DNA from: Halalkalibacter sp. APA_J-10(15)
GTDB taxonomy: Bacteria; Bacillota; Bacilli; Bacillales; Bacillaceae_D
Length of the DNA: 64,000 nucleotides
Assembly (NCBI RefSeq): GCF_023017105.1
Contig: NZ_JALKEV010000006.1
Span: forward strand, 172,015-236,014
Reading direction: 5' to 3'
Of this stretch, positions 47,515-55,147 are shown one piece after another. The position numbers and the translations under genes are program-made. The number at the start of each line of letters is the position of its first letter. Position 1 is the stretch's first letter. The notes beneath the pieces were generated by a model that had not been told where the DNA came from, made no database searches, and was given only the letters and a program-made list of their open reading frames with translations.

Positions 47515-48090
47515 TCAATCATCTAGTAATCCTCTTAATACAAACAGCGCATAAGACCGTGCAGCTTCTTCTACTTCAATAAATTCGTTTACGTAGCCAA
47601 GTTGGTGTGAAATATACCCGTGTAATGCTACGAAAGCAGAGTATACATTTTGTAAAGTGACACGACGTTTCGCTAATCTGTGTACCGCTTTAGCGAAAGT
47701 TTGGTAGCACAAATGAGCAGACTGATGTGTTAGGCTATCTACTTCTTCATTACGTGTCATAAACATGACTTCATATTCACTTTGATGATTTAAGCCAAAT
47801 TGAATAAATGTCAAAAACAATGAGAGTAATTGATCTTGATTGTCAGATTCTTCGTATACGATACCTTCAATTAGTCGATTCAAACGGTTAAAGTCTGCTT
47901 CAACTATTGAATAAAAAAGTTCTGCTTTGTTTTTCATATGATAATATAAAGCTCCATGACTACAACCAAGCTCACTTGCAATACTTCTCATCGAAACATG
48001 CTGATAGCCTTTATTCACAATTTGCTTCCTAGCTGTATGCAGGATCATTTCTTTCGTTAATTCTTCTGATGCTCGTTTACGTGGTGACAT
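47515..48090 (-). CDS. TetR/AcrR-family transcriptional regulator
   Basis: A 191-residue repressor with an N-terminal helix-turn-helix (about 15-58; MRSIASELGCSHGALYYHM) and a helical ligand-binding C-terminal part of unrecognised specificity. It lies 78 bases upstream of the SDR gene on the same strand and is flanked by two copies of the same operator, one in each promoter, so it likely represses itself and the SDR gene. The pair interrupts the comER-yqeM neighbourhood seen in B. subtilis. Confidence 0.88.
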   Translation of the reverse strand: MSPRKRASEELTKEMILHTARKQIVNKGYQHVSMRSIASELGCSHGALYYHMKNKAELFYSIVEADFNRLNRLIEGIVYEESDNQDQLLSLFLTFIQFGLNHQSEYEVMFMTRNEEVDSLTHQSAHLCYQTFAKAVHRLAKRRVTLQNVYSAFVALHGYISHQLGYVNEFIEVEEAARSYALFVLRGLLDD

Positions 48091-48104
48091 CTTATACCCC
48101 TTTA

Positions 48105-48119
48105 TTGACCATTGGTTAA
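48105..48119. promoter_or_regulatory. TetR-type operator ahead of the TetR gene
   Basis: TTGACCATTGGTTAA is the complement of TTAACCAATGGTCAA. It lies 15 bases upstream of the tetR start codon. The match to the site at 47459-47473 is 14 of 15 bases. Confidence 0.75.
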
Positions 48120-48165
48120 TTATTAGTATAATACGATCTATCTAATTATTCAAGAGTTTAATATA

Positions 48166-48189
48166 CCCCTTAATCGATACATTAAGGGG
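48166..48189 (-). terminator. terminator of the yqeG-yqeM operon
   Basis: CCCCTTAAT and its complement form a 9-bp stem with a 6-base loop just past the yqeM stop codon; on the minus strand TATATTAAA follows. The T-run is weak, but placement at the operon end is convincing. Confidence 0.6.
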
Positions 48190-48191
48190 CC

Positions 48192-48938
48192 TTACTTCGA
48201 ACAAGAAAAAAACAAACGCTCACTTTCATCAGTAGCTTGATTTTCTGTAAAGCTTTCCTCTACTGCTTCAACAGTAAACCCAACTCTTTCTAACCAATTT
48301 ATATACGATTGAATCGGATATGTACGTTGTTTATGTAATTCTTCATAACGATCATACCGTCCATCTTCACCTCGTTGAAAAAAGGTCAATTCATGTTCAA
48401 CACTGTCATTGAACTCTCCGGAAAAGGAGTTCCAAATATATGAAACATCCTCATCATCATCTGTATATGTTTCTCCAATAAATTGAGCTATTTTCGAAAC
48501 TGAGTGACAGTCAAATAGGAGTAAACCATCCCCTTTTAGGTGCTCATAACAGCGTCGAAACGTTCCCTTAATTTCTTCTTCTGTTTCTAAATAATTGATT
48601 GAATCACAATAAATCGTAATTAAATCATACTCATTTTCAGTTTGAAATTCAGACATCGATTGCTGAATTAGAAACGGTGAACAAGATACTTGCTCGCATT
48701 TCTTATGGGCTACAGCAAGCATATCAATAGAAAGGTCTACCCCTGTTAATTGCTTTGCACCATTGTTATGAAAGCGAATAAGCATTTCTCCTGTTCCACA
48801 ACCAATATCTAGAATGGCCGAGTTCGAAAAAGTCTTCTTTTTCGCCTCAAGCTTTCTCCTTGTGAACGCTAACCATTGATCATATGGAGCATCTGACATT
48901 AAGTAATCATAAACGGACGCAAACGATTGATAGCTCAT
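48192..48938 (-). CDS. yqeM: class I SAM-dependent methyltransferase YqeM
   Basis: A 248-residue methyltransferase with the SAM motif AILDIGCGTGEMLIRF and the YDLITIYCDSINYL block. The substrate is unknown. It ends the conserved yqe operon, 13 bases after cvfB. Confidence 0.88.
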   Translation of the reverse strand: MSYQSFASVYDYLMSDAPYDQWLAFTRRKLEAKKKTFSNSAILDIGCGTGEMLIRFHNNGAKQLTGVDLSIDMLAVAHKKCEQVSCSPFLIQQSMSEFQTENEYDLITIYCDSINYLETEEEIKGTFRRCYEHLKGDGLLLFDCHSVSKIAQFIGETYTDDDEDVSYIWNSFSGEFNDSVEHELTFFQRGEDGRYDRYEELHKQRTYPIQSYINWLERVGFTVEAVEESFTENQATDESERLFFSCSK

Positions 48939-48951
48939 ATTTTAGCTCCCT

Positions 48952-49809
48952 CTAGCTCTTTCGTAAATAAGTCCAGCCATCACGTTGTTCAATTTTCTTT
49001 TCCTTCATTAACTTACCAAGAGCTCGCTTGAACTTTGCCTTACTTATTCGAAAACGTGCTTCAATATCTTCTGGTGGTGTTTTATCCCAATACGGCATTG
49101 CACCATTTCGTTGCTTTAAATACTCCATAATTTTATCTGCATCCTCAGATTGTTGTTCTGAGCGAATCGGCATTGTCGTCACATTCACTCGTCCATCGTT
49201 ACGAACAAACACCACTCGCACAGTAAGGCGTTGACCATAGCGAATAGGCTCTGTCACTTCATCATCATGCAAAAAAGCCAAATAACCTTCCTCAGAGAAG
49301 AGCAACGTACCATCATCTAAAAAGTGATAGGCGTATCCAGTAATTTCTTTATTTTTTAATGATTGCTCGGCAGCAATAGCGTCTTTTTCTACTGCCTGAC
49401 CTCTCATCATTTTAGCCATTAACCGTCCTTTCTTATCCCATGTATAAGAAAGGGGAAGCTTGTCCCCAGGCTGTGGCCAAAGATTTCGATCGTATGGCAA
49501 TTCATCCATCGACAAAAACAAATCACGTGAAATCCCATTATAAAAGAACACTCCATGACCTGTTTTAACCGTAACCGCTTCAAGCCACGCTATCTCGCCA
49601 TCCTTTAATAACGGCTCCTCCATCGTTGCTGCCAAGCGCTGCTGATGGTCATGATATAAAAAGACATCTATCTTATCACCTATTTCAATCTCGCCTTTTG
49701 TCTCACGTTGATGAAGGAGTAGATCCGTCTTACCATCACTAACGAAAAATCCAAAATCCGCCTTACGTACGACCTCTAATGTCATAGAGAACCCCGGCTT
49801 CAGTGTCAT
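48952..49809 (-). CDS. cvfB: CvfB/YitL-like S1-domain RNA-binding protein
   Basis: A 285-residue protein with three S1-like beta-barrel modules and a C-terminal winged helix (about 215-283, PPEDIEARFRISKAKFKRAL), the known layout of CvfB. Homologues influence virulence and RNA metabolism in staphylococci and pneumococci. In B. subtilis the homologue yitL lies elsewhere, so its place between rsfS and yqeM here is a difference. Its ATG overlaps the rsfS stop (ATGA). Confidence 0.85.
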   Translation of the reverse strand: MTLKPGFSMTLEVVRKADFGFFVSDGKTDLLLHQRETKGEIEIGDKIDVFLYHDHQQRLAATMEEPLLKDGEIAWLEAVTVKTGHGVFFYNGISRDLFLSMDELPYDRNLWPQPGDKLPLSYTWDKKGRLMAKMMRGQAVEKDAIAAEQSLKNKEITGYAYHFLDDGTLLFSEEGYLAFLHDDEVTEPIRYGQRLTVRVVFVRNDGRVNVTTMPIRSEQQSEDADKIMEYLKQRNGAMPYWDKTPPEDIEARFRISKAKFKRALGKLMKEKKIEQRDGWTYLRKS

Positions 49810-50159
49810 CAGTCTATAACTCCTTCAAGAGCCACTTCAGGTGCATCGCCCCATAGCTTCTCTAAATTATAATATGGACGCTCATCTTTGTGGAAAACAT
49901 GAGTAACGACATCTCCTAAATCAATTAAAACCCATCTAGCTTGATCAAAGCCTTCCAAGCGCTTAATTTCAATACCTTCTTTTTGAGCAGACTTCTTCAC
50001 TTCTTCTGCAATCGCTTGTACTTGCTTATCTGAATTAGCATGACAAATGACAAAATAGTCAGCGATCACCGACACACCTTTCATATTTAATGCGACGATG
50101 TTCTCGCCACGTTTATCATCCATTGCTTGAGCGACTAGCTGTAAAATTGAGGATGTCAT
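49809..50159 (-). CDS. rsfS: ribosome silencing factor RsfS
   Basis: A 116-residue protein that binds ribosomal protein L14 and blocks joining of ribosomal subunits in poor conditions. The conserved blocks ADYFVICHANSDKQVQAIAEE, DQARWVLIDLGDVVTHVF and YYNLEKLWGDA are present. It sits between yqeK and cvfB in one operon. Confidence 0.95.
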   Translation of the reverse strand: MTSSILQLVAQAMDDKRGENIVALNMKGVSVIADYFVICHANSDKQVQAIAEEVKKSAQKEGIEIKRLEGFDQARWVLIDLGDVVTHVFHKDERPYYNLEKLWGDAPEVALEGVID

Positions 50160-50166
50160 GTATGCA

Positions 50167-50739
50167 TCACTTCTCCCTTTTTTGTTTTGTTATTAAATCA
50201 TTATAGGTTGCCATTGTTTCAGGGTAAATTAATTGACGGCGCGTCATTAAAAACACAATTGTGTTTTCTAATGCTTGAATAATCGCTCCCTCTAGATCAA
50301 CCTTTGCGATCTCACGAACAACATCCACGCCAGGAAATTGACGATTGGGCTCAATATAATCCGCTAGGAAAACAACTTTTTCTAATAAGTTCATGCCTAC
50401 TCGACCAGTTGTATGATAGCGTATAGCATTCAAAACATCTTCATCCGTTATTCCTTGTTCTTCCTTGACATAATACGCCCCACATGGTGCATGTAAAAGT
50501 TCACTACCATAATCCAATAAGGTGTGATCTTGAAGATGATCTCTTATTAGAGTACGCATTTCATCTTTGCTGCGAAACTTAGCATAATCATGAAAGATAG
50601 CTGCTAATTCTGCCTTCCCTTCATCTGCTCCAAATCGTCTTGCGAGTTCAATTGCAGATTCTACAACTCCAAGTGTGTGAATATACCGATGATCTGTTAA
50701 ATGCTGCTTAACAATCGCTAAAGCTTGCTCACGATCCAT
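50167..50739 (-). CDS. yqeK: HD-domain protein YqeK (diadenosine tetraphosphate hydrolase)
   Basis: A 190-residue HD-family hydrolase with HTLGVVESAIELA and IFHDYAKF (the HD pair) and the IRYHTTGRVGM and VFLADYIEPNR blocks. YqeK-type enzymes split diadenosine tetraphosphate symmetrically into two ADP with an iron-containing site. Its start overlaps the end of nadD by 11 bases. Confidence 0.92.
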   Translation of the reverse strand: MDREQALAIVKQHLTDHRYIHTLGVVESAIELARRFGADEGKAELAAIFHDYAKFRSKDEMRTLIRDHLQDHTLLDYGSELLHAPCGAYYVKEEQGITDEDVLNAIRYHTTGRVGMNLLEKVVFLADYIEPNRQFPGVDVVREIAKVDLEGAIIQALENTIVFLMTRRQLIYPETMATYNDLITKQKREK

Positions 50740-51304
50740 ATAATCCCCTCTCCTTAATAATCGACTCTACCCTATCTCGAACCATATACGTAATAGGTTT
50801 CCCTTCCTTCACACGTTTACGAATAGATGAAGAGGAAATGTCGACTTGAACCATATCGAATTGCTTAACATATTGAGTATAGCTTGATTGAGACTTGGCT
50901 CCAGGTCGTGATACGCCAATGAAAGGCACTAGTTTTAAGAGCTCATTTATCCTTTCCCATTTGGGTAAATAATCAATCATATCACCGCCAATTAAAAAGG
51001 AAAAATGATGCGTCGGATACATTTCTTTTAATAAATGGACAGTATCAATTGTATAAGAACGTCCTTCTCTCTCAAATTCAACCGTTGAAATATGAAATGA
51101 TTTCTGACCATCAATACTTGCCAATAACATATCTAGCCGATCCTGGTTAGACTCCAAATCATGATCAGATTTATGAGGAGGGCGCCCGACAGGTAGAAAC
51201 CATACTTCATCCAGCTCAAATGTATAGAGCGCCTCTTGCGCCATTAGCATATGACCAAGATGAGGGGGGTTGAAAGTCCCTCCAAATAGAGCAATTCGCT
51301 TCAT
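50729..51304 (-). CDS. nadD: nicotinate-nucleotide adenylyltransferase NadD
   Basis: A 191-residue enzyme that makes nicotinic acid adenine dinucleotide in NAD synthesis. It has the adenylyltransferase motif GGTFNPPHLGHML and the C-terminal ISSSSIRKRVKEGKP motif. GGAGTGGGAG precedes the ATG. The upstream spacer carries a small repeat-like hairpin. Confidence 0.96.
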   Translation of the reverse strand: MKRIALFGGTFNPPHLGHMLMAQEALYTFELDEVWFLPVGRPPHKSDHDLESNQDRLDMLLASIDGQKSFHISTVEFEREGRSYTIDTVHLLKEMYPTHHFSFLIGGDMIDYLPKWERINELLKLVPFIGVSRPGAKSQSSYTQYVKQFDMVQVDISSSSIRKRVKEGKPITYMVRDRVESIIKERGLYGS

Positions 51305-51329
51305 ACTCCCACTCCTTTAAATCAAAGGT

Positions 51330-51359
51330 ACTGAAAAAGGTGATTTGTACTTTTTCAGT
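51330..51359. repeat. hairpin resembling the end of the intergenic repeat element (copy C)
   Basis: ACTGAAAAAG and its complement form 10-bp arms around a 10-base loop, followed by GGCC. The arms equal the outer part of the big palindrome at 37842-37878. It lies in the 64-base gap between yhbY and nadD and has no good T-run. Confidence 0.45.
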
Positions 51360-51368
51360 GGCCTACTT

Positions 51369-51659
51369 TTAAGGTAGGACAATCTCTTTGTTTTCATTGG
51401 ATTCTTTGTACAGAACAATTGTATGACCAATTATTTGCACAAGCTCTGCACTAGTAGACGAAGTTAAAGCTTGTGCAACATCTTTTTTGTCCTCATCACA
51501 GTTTTGTAATATACTTACCTTTAACAATTCACGCGCTTCTAGAGCATCGGAGATCTGCTTACTCATATTTTCATTTACGCCACCTTTGCCTACTTGAAAT
51601 ATTGGTTGTAGGTGATGGGCTTTAGAGCGCAAATAACGCTTTTGCTTACCTGTTAACAT
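51369..51659 (-). CDS. yhbY: RNA-binding protein YhbY (YqeI), CRM domain
   Basis: A 96-residue CRM-domain protein associated with pre-50S ribosomal particles. It starts LTGKQKRYLRSKAHHLQPIFQVGKGG with the GxxG loop of the family. Its ATG overlaps the last codons of aroE by seven bases, with GGAGGG upstream inside aroE, so it is translationally coupled. Confidence 0.93.
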   Translation of the reverse strand: MLTGKQKRYLRSKAHHLQPIFQVGKGGVNENMSKQISDALEARELLKVSILQNCDEDKKDVAQALTSSTSAELVQIIGHTIVLYKESNENKEIVLP

Positions 51660-52495
51660 GTTTTCCCTCCTAGCTGTTTCAAAACAAGCTGTTCCATTTT
51701 CTTTCGATTAGGCTTTTGGCCTGTCCAATGTTCAAATGATAAAGCTGCTTGGTTAACGAACATTCCTACACCATTTAAAATTTGAGCACCACGTTTTCTT
51801 GCATCCTTTAATAAGACGGTTTCAATTGGATTATAGATTAAATCACTGACGACTACATCATCACGTATGTTCTCTAATGAAAAAGGTGATTGTTCCATGT
51901 GAGGGCTCATCCCAACAGAAGTTGTGTTAATGATAACATCAAATTCTCCTGCCTTATTTTCAGCCTCTTCCCTTGTCATTAAAACCGTTCTTATATCAAA
52001 CGTTTCAGCTAATTTCTTAAAGGGTTCTGCCTTCTCAATTGTGCGATTCGTTATTGTCAAATTTGCTATCCCTCTATCCAATAATGCCGCCACAATGCCC
52101 CGTGCTGCCCCGCCTGCACCAATGATTAAAACACGCTTTTCACTGAGCACAGGCACTAGCTCAAGCAATGATTCAACATAACCTTTTCCATCCGTATTAT
52201 ATCCAATCAATCGACCATTATCATTAACAATCGTATTAACAGCTCCGATTAATTGTGCTTGTTCATCTATTTCATCTAAATATTTCATGACAGCGACTTT
52301 GTGGGGGACCGTTACATTACAACCAATAATACCTAGAGCACGTATCCCTGCAACCGCTTCTTTCAACAACTCAGGTGTAACATCAAAAGCATGATATTCC
52401 GCTTCAATACCTAATGAAATAAATGCATCATTATGAATGAGCGGTGACATCGAATGTCCCACTGGATGTCCTAACAGTCCAAAAACTGATTTCAC
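51653..52495 (-). CDS. aroE: shikimate dehydrogenase AroE
   Basis: A 280-residue NADPH enzyme of the shikimate pathway. Substrate motifs GHPVGHSMSP, NVTVPHK (catalytic Lys) and the Asp of YNTDGKGYV are present, with the cofactor loop IIGAGGAARG and NRT. It starts with GTG preceded by GAGGTGAG. Part of the conserved yqe operon. Confidence 0.96.
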   Translation of the reverse strand: MKSVFGLLGHPVGHSMSPLIHNDAFISLGIEAEYHAFDVTPELLKEAVAGIRALGIIGCNVTVPHKVAVMKYLDEIDEQAQLIGAVNTIVNDNGRLIGYNTDGKGYVESLLELVPVLSEKRVLIIGAGGAARGIVAALLDRGIANLTITNRTIEKAEPFKKLAETFDIRTVLMTREEAENKAGEFDVIINTTSVGMSPHMEQSPFSLENIRDDVVVSDLIYNPIETVLLKDARKRGAQILNGVGMFVNQAALSFEHWTGQKPNRKKMEQLVLKQLGGKTC

Positions 52496-52508
52496 TTGTA
52501 CTCACCTC

Positions 52509-53618
52509 TTATATAATCGATTCACGAATTGATACGTTCACACCTTCAGGAGCATATGCTTCAATACGTAAATTTTGACCGTGTACCGTTACCCAACCAA
52601 GTCCGGAAAAAACAATGTCCATTTTTTCTTCCCTCACGAGAAATGTTGATTTTACTAAAGGTGGTAACTTTTCTTTAGAGGTCGGTCCAGGAGGTACTAA
52701 CAATTCTCCAAGGTGCTGTTCGTATAACGAACTTGCTTTATCTTTTTTTGTACGGTGTATCATTAATTCATTAGACAAGTAGCATGTAAATGAAGATCGT
52801 TCACCTTCAGCAAAATCAAATCGACAAAGACCACCGAAAAACAATGTCTGCTCAGGATTTAATTGAAATACCTTCGGCTTAATTTCCTTTTTAGGAGTAA
52901 TTACTTTTAATTCTTCGCTATCGACATAATGAGCCATTTGATGGTGATTGATGATACCTGGTGTATCATAAAGCGTCTTGCCATCATCTAGGGGTAAATC
53001 AATCATATCAAGTGTCGTACCTGGAAAATGAGAGGTTGTTATGAGCTGTTCGGTATCTCCACCATATGCCTTAATCAATTGGTTAATAAAGGTTGATTTC
53101 CCAACGTTTGTACATCCAACGATAAAGACATCTCGACCACTCCGATAATGATTAATAGCTTCCGCTACTTCTTCGATTCCCTTCCCCTTCTCCGCACTCA
53201 TTAGACTAACATCCACTGGACGCAACCCTAAATCTTTAGCTGTTTTTTTCATCCAATTAACAAGACGATTGTGATTCAATGATTTAGGTAGCAGATCAAC
53301 CTTATTTCCAACGAGCAAGACATCATTATTTCCGACGAATCGATGTAAACCTGGCAACCAGCTTCCTGTAAAGTCGAAAATATCAACAATTTTAACGATT
53401 AATGCTTTACGTTCGCCGAGCCCGTGTAATATTTTCAGGAAATCATCATCTGTTAGGGAAATATCTTGAACTTCATTATAATGCTTCAACCTGAAACAAC
53501 GTTGACATGTCACGACATCTTTTTCTAAAGCCGAAGGAGGTGTATAACCAAGTTGGTTCTTTTCGGTTGTTTGGATTTCAATTCCACAGCCAACACATGT
53601 GATTGTTCTCTCTTCCAT
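52509..53618 (-). CDS. yqeH: ribosome biogenesis GTPase YqeH
   Basis: A 369-residue circularly permuted GTPase needed for 30S assembly. An N-terminal zinc finger (CVGCG with CQRCF) is followed by permuted G motifs: NKVDLLP (G4) before GCTNVGKSTFIN (G1) and DTPGI (G3). It lies three bases after yqeG. Confidence 0.95.
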   Translation of the reverse strand: MEERTITCVGCGIEIQTTEKNQLGYTPPSALEKDVVTCQRCFRLKHYNEVQDISLTDDDFLKILHGLGERKALIVKIVDIFDFTGSWLPGLHRFVGNNDVLLVGNKVDLLPKSLNHNRLVNWMKKTAKDLGLRPVDVSLMSAEKGKGIEEVAEAINHYRSGRDVFIVGCTNVGKSTFINQLIKAYGGDTEQLITTSHFPGTTLDMIDLPLDDGKTLYDTPGIINHHQMAHYVDSEELKVITPKKEIKPKVFQLNPEQTLFFGGLCRFDFAEGERSSFTCYLSNELMIHRTKKDKASSLYEQHLGELLVPPGPTSKEKLPPLVKSTFLVREEKMDIVFSGLGWVTVHGQNLRIEAYAPEGVNVSIRESII

Positions 53619-53621
53619 TTC

Positions 53622-54137
53622 CTAGTCCTCCCATTTAATTAGTCCACGTTTTCTCATCCATTTCAAAACAAAGCGTTCCATCGTACGGTTAAGCTTTGTA
53701 GCTAGTCCATCGGTATTCGTTACAGGTACAACAAGAATTGTGTGCAAATTTGCACGGTTCCCACCTAATACGTCAGTAAACATTTGATCTCCAATAACAA
53801 CGACGTCTTCATTTTTCAAATTCATCTCTCGACAGGCTTGTATAAAAGCACGTCTTCTTGGCTTCTGAGCACTGTGAATGAAAACAGCTTCTTCTGGTTC
53901 AGCAAATGCTTTTACACGTTTTAGATTATTATTCGAGACGATCGTAATCTTCATGCCCATTTCTTTGAGCTCTTTAAACCATTGCTGAACTTTAGGCGTT
54001 GCCTGAGGTCGATCCCACTCAACTAGTGTATTATCAAGATCTGTGATGATCCCTTTTATTCCTTTTTTCTTCAATTCATCAAAACGAATGTCATAAATGC
54101 TCTTCTCATATTGATTTGGCAACAGCTGTTTTAACAC
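53622..54137 (-). CDS. yqeG: HAD-family phosphatase YqeG
   Basis: A 171-residue HAD-IIIA hydrolase with DLDNTLVEWDRP (nucleophile Asp), IVSNNN and VIGDQMFTDVLGGNRA. The GTG at 54137 is chosen because AGAGGTG precedes it and Bacillus homologues start there (LKxxLPxxYxxxIYDI); the longer frame adds 14 unrelated residues. First gene of the nine-gene operon through yqeM. Confidence 0.93.
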   Translation of the reverse strand: MLKQLLPNQYEKSIYDIRFDELKKKGIKGIITDLDNTLVEWDRPQATPKVQQWFKELKEMGMKITIVSNNNLKRVKAFAEPEEAVFIHSAQKPRRRAFIQACREMNLKNEDVVVIGDQMFTDVLGGNRANLHTILVVPVTNTDGLATKLNRTMERFVLKWMRKRGLIKWED

Positions 54138-54327
54138 AAGGCCACACCTCTTTATAAATTTCCAATATTCCTTTACCAAACTTTAACTATACCGTTTTTT
54201 TATTTATATTTCAATAAGTGTCATACATAATAATGTAAGCATATGAGCACACCTCCATTTTACAAATTTCTCTTTTTATCTCTAATATTTAAAAAAATTT
54301 TCGACAAATCCAATCACCATCCAACAC

Positions 54328-54426
54328 TGTGGATAAACTTATGCACATATAAAACCAACCTGGGTAAGGGTTTGACTAAAGAGCAAACAGGGTATTAACA
54401 AGTTATACACCGATTAGTGTGGATAA
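54328..54426. promoter_or_regulatory. DnaA-box cluster upstream of sda
   Basis: Four 9-mers resemble the DnaA box TTATCCACA: perfect copies on the minus strand at 54328-54336 and 54418-54426, TTATGCACA at 54339-54347 (one mismatch) and TTATACACC at 54403-54411 (two mismatches). DnaA is known to activate sda in B. subtilis to couple replication status to sporulation. Confidence 0.85.
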
Positions 54427-54429
54427 TTA

Positions 54430-54441
54430 GAACAGTTGTTC
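54430..54441. promoter_or_regulatory. LexA (SOS) box overlapping the sda promoter
   Basis: GAACAGTTGTTC matches the GAAC-N4-GTTC core of the Bacillus SOS box, within the longer palindrome TAGAACAGTTGTTCTA. It overlaps the candidate -35 element at 54436-54441, a repressing position. Confidence 0.7.
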
Positions 54442-54464
54442 TAATTTCCTTATCATGGTAGGAT
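54436..54464 (+). promoter_or_regulatory. candidate sigma-A promoter of sda
   Basis: TTGTTC and TAGGAT are separated by 17 bases. Both hexamers are weak, which fits a promoter needing an activator; the DnaA boxes lie directly upstream. Confidence 0.45.
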
Positions 54465-54554
54465 TAAATTAATTAATAAACGTACATTTATATGCATAGG
54501 TCACATCATGTATTCTACTTTTTTCAAAATGGTAAGCAAACATAGAATGGAAAA

Positions 54555-54595
54555 AAGGAGGTGAACCTGTCTATCTTGAATTGGACAGGATAACG
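54555..54595 (+). promoter_or_regulatory. structured sda leader: distant Shine-Dalgarno plus hairpin
   Basis: AAGGAGGTGA at 54555-54564 is the strongest ribosome site here but lies 32 bases before the sda ATG. Between them CCTGTCTA (54566-54573) can pair with TGGACAGG (54582-54589; one G-T pair) around an 8-base loop. Folding this hairpin leaves eight unpaired bases between the GGAGGTG and the ATG. A weak AGGA at 54587-54590 is buried in the same stem. Confidence 0.6.
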
Positions 54596-54736
54596 ATGAA
54601 AAACCTTTCTGATGAATTGTTAATTGAAACTTACTATAAGGCCATCGAATTGAATTTAAGTCATGATTTTATTGAATTAATCCGCCTTGAATTGACTAGA
54701 CGCTCTCTAACAGATAAAATAAAACTTTCTTCATAA
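54596..54736 (+). CDS. sda: sporulation checkpoint inhibitor Sda
   Basis: A 46-residue helical-hairpin protein that binds the sporulation kinase KinA and blocks its autophosphorylation when replication is active or damaged. The sequence starts [20 protein letters not shown], continues [18 protein letters not shown], and aligns along its length with B. subtilis Sda. Its position divergent from yqeG is the same as in B. subtilis. The coding frame is real despite its length: DnaA and LexA sites upstream match the expected control. No strong ribosome site lies at normal spacing; see the leader entry. Confidence 0.93.
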   Translation: MKNLSDELLIETYYKAIELNLSHDFIELIRLELTRRSLTDKIKLSS

Positions 54737-54893
54737 ATATGTTTATGACTGAATATGCTCTAGTGTTAATCTTATATTAAAACTCTTAGCTGTCAGTACT
54801 TAAGAAAGTGGCCATAAGTTCAATGTATCGATCACCAATTACTAGCACCTGTTCAGATTAGACTTCCCTACGACTTAGAATCTATGGTTATAC

Positions 54894-54932
54894 AAAAAGG
54901 TTGCCTACGATAATATGTAGACAACCTTTTTT
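54894..54932. terminator. bidirectional terminator between sda and the small membrane protein gene
   Basis: AAAAAGGTTGCCTAC pairs with GTAGACAACCTTTTT with one bulge and an 8-base loop, with A and T runs at the two ends. It can end transcripts from both strands. The 157 bases between sda and this hairpin hold no gene. Confidence 0.8.
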
Positions 54933-54937
54933 TGAAT

Positions 54938-55147
54938 TTATCGGCGATTTCTAGGTCCAATTCGTATATATTCCCTTGGTTTAAATGGCCCTGTACGGTC
55001 AATTCCATCATCTAATTGTTGAATTTGATACGTATCTAACCCCTTCAAATGAATTTGTCTTTCATTATATTCATGAGCATACCACCCACTTGAAAATAAA
55101 ACTAAAAACAAGCTAACGGCTGCCAAGCATTTTTGTCTTTTACTCAT
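54938..55147 (-). CDS. small membrane-anchored protein of unknown function
   Basis: A 69-residue protein with an N-terminal signal-anchor (CLAAVSLFLVLFSSGWYA, about 6-23) and a basic, hydrophilic tail ending PREYIRIGPRNRR. I do not recognise the family. TGGAGTG lies six bases before the ATG and a terminator follows, so it is a genuine single-gene unit. It lies between sda and the mrp operon. The tail should lie outside the membrane if the N-terminus acts as an uncleaved anchor. Confidence 0.65.
   Translation of the reverse strand: MSKRQKCLAAVSLFLVLFSSGWYAHEYNERQIHLKGLDTYQIQQLDDGIDRTGPFKPREYIRIGPRNRR

Larger units (their letters stand above)
54138..54595. promoter_or_regulatory. divergent control region of sda and the yqeG operon
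   Basis: This 458-base region holds four DnaA boxes, a LexA-like box, a candidate sigma-A promoter and a structured leader for sda, each listed below. Closer to yqeG I see only AT-rich sequence without clear elements. Confidence 0.75.

Noticed and set aside
54328-54426. Replication origin suggested by clustered DnaA boxes
   Set aside because: No dnaA, dnaN or other origin genes are present, there are only four boxes, and the cluster lies in the known place for control of sda.
54561-54593. Short leader peptide frame ending just before sda
   Set aside because: Its only starts (GTG inside the ribosome site, CTG, or a TTG 12 bases away) are poorly placed; the hairpin-bridged ribosome site explains the layout better.
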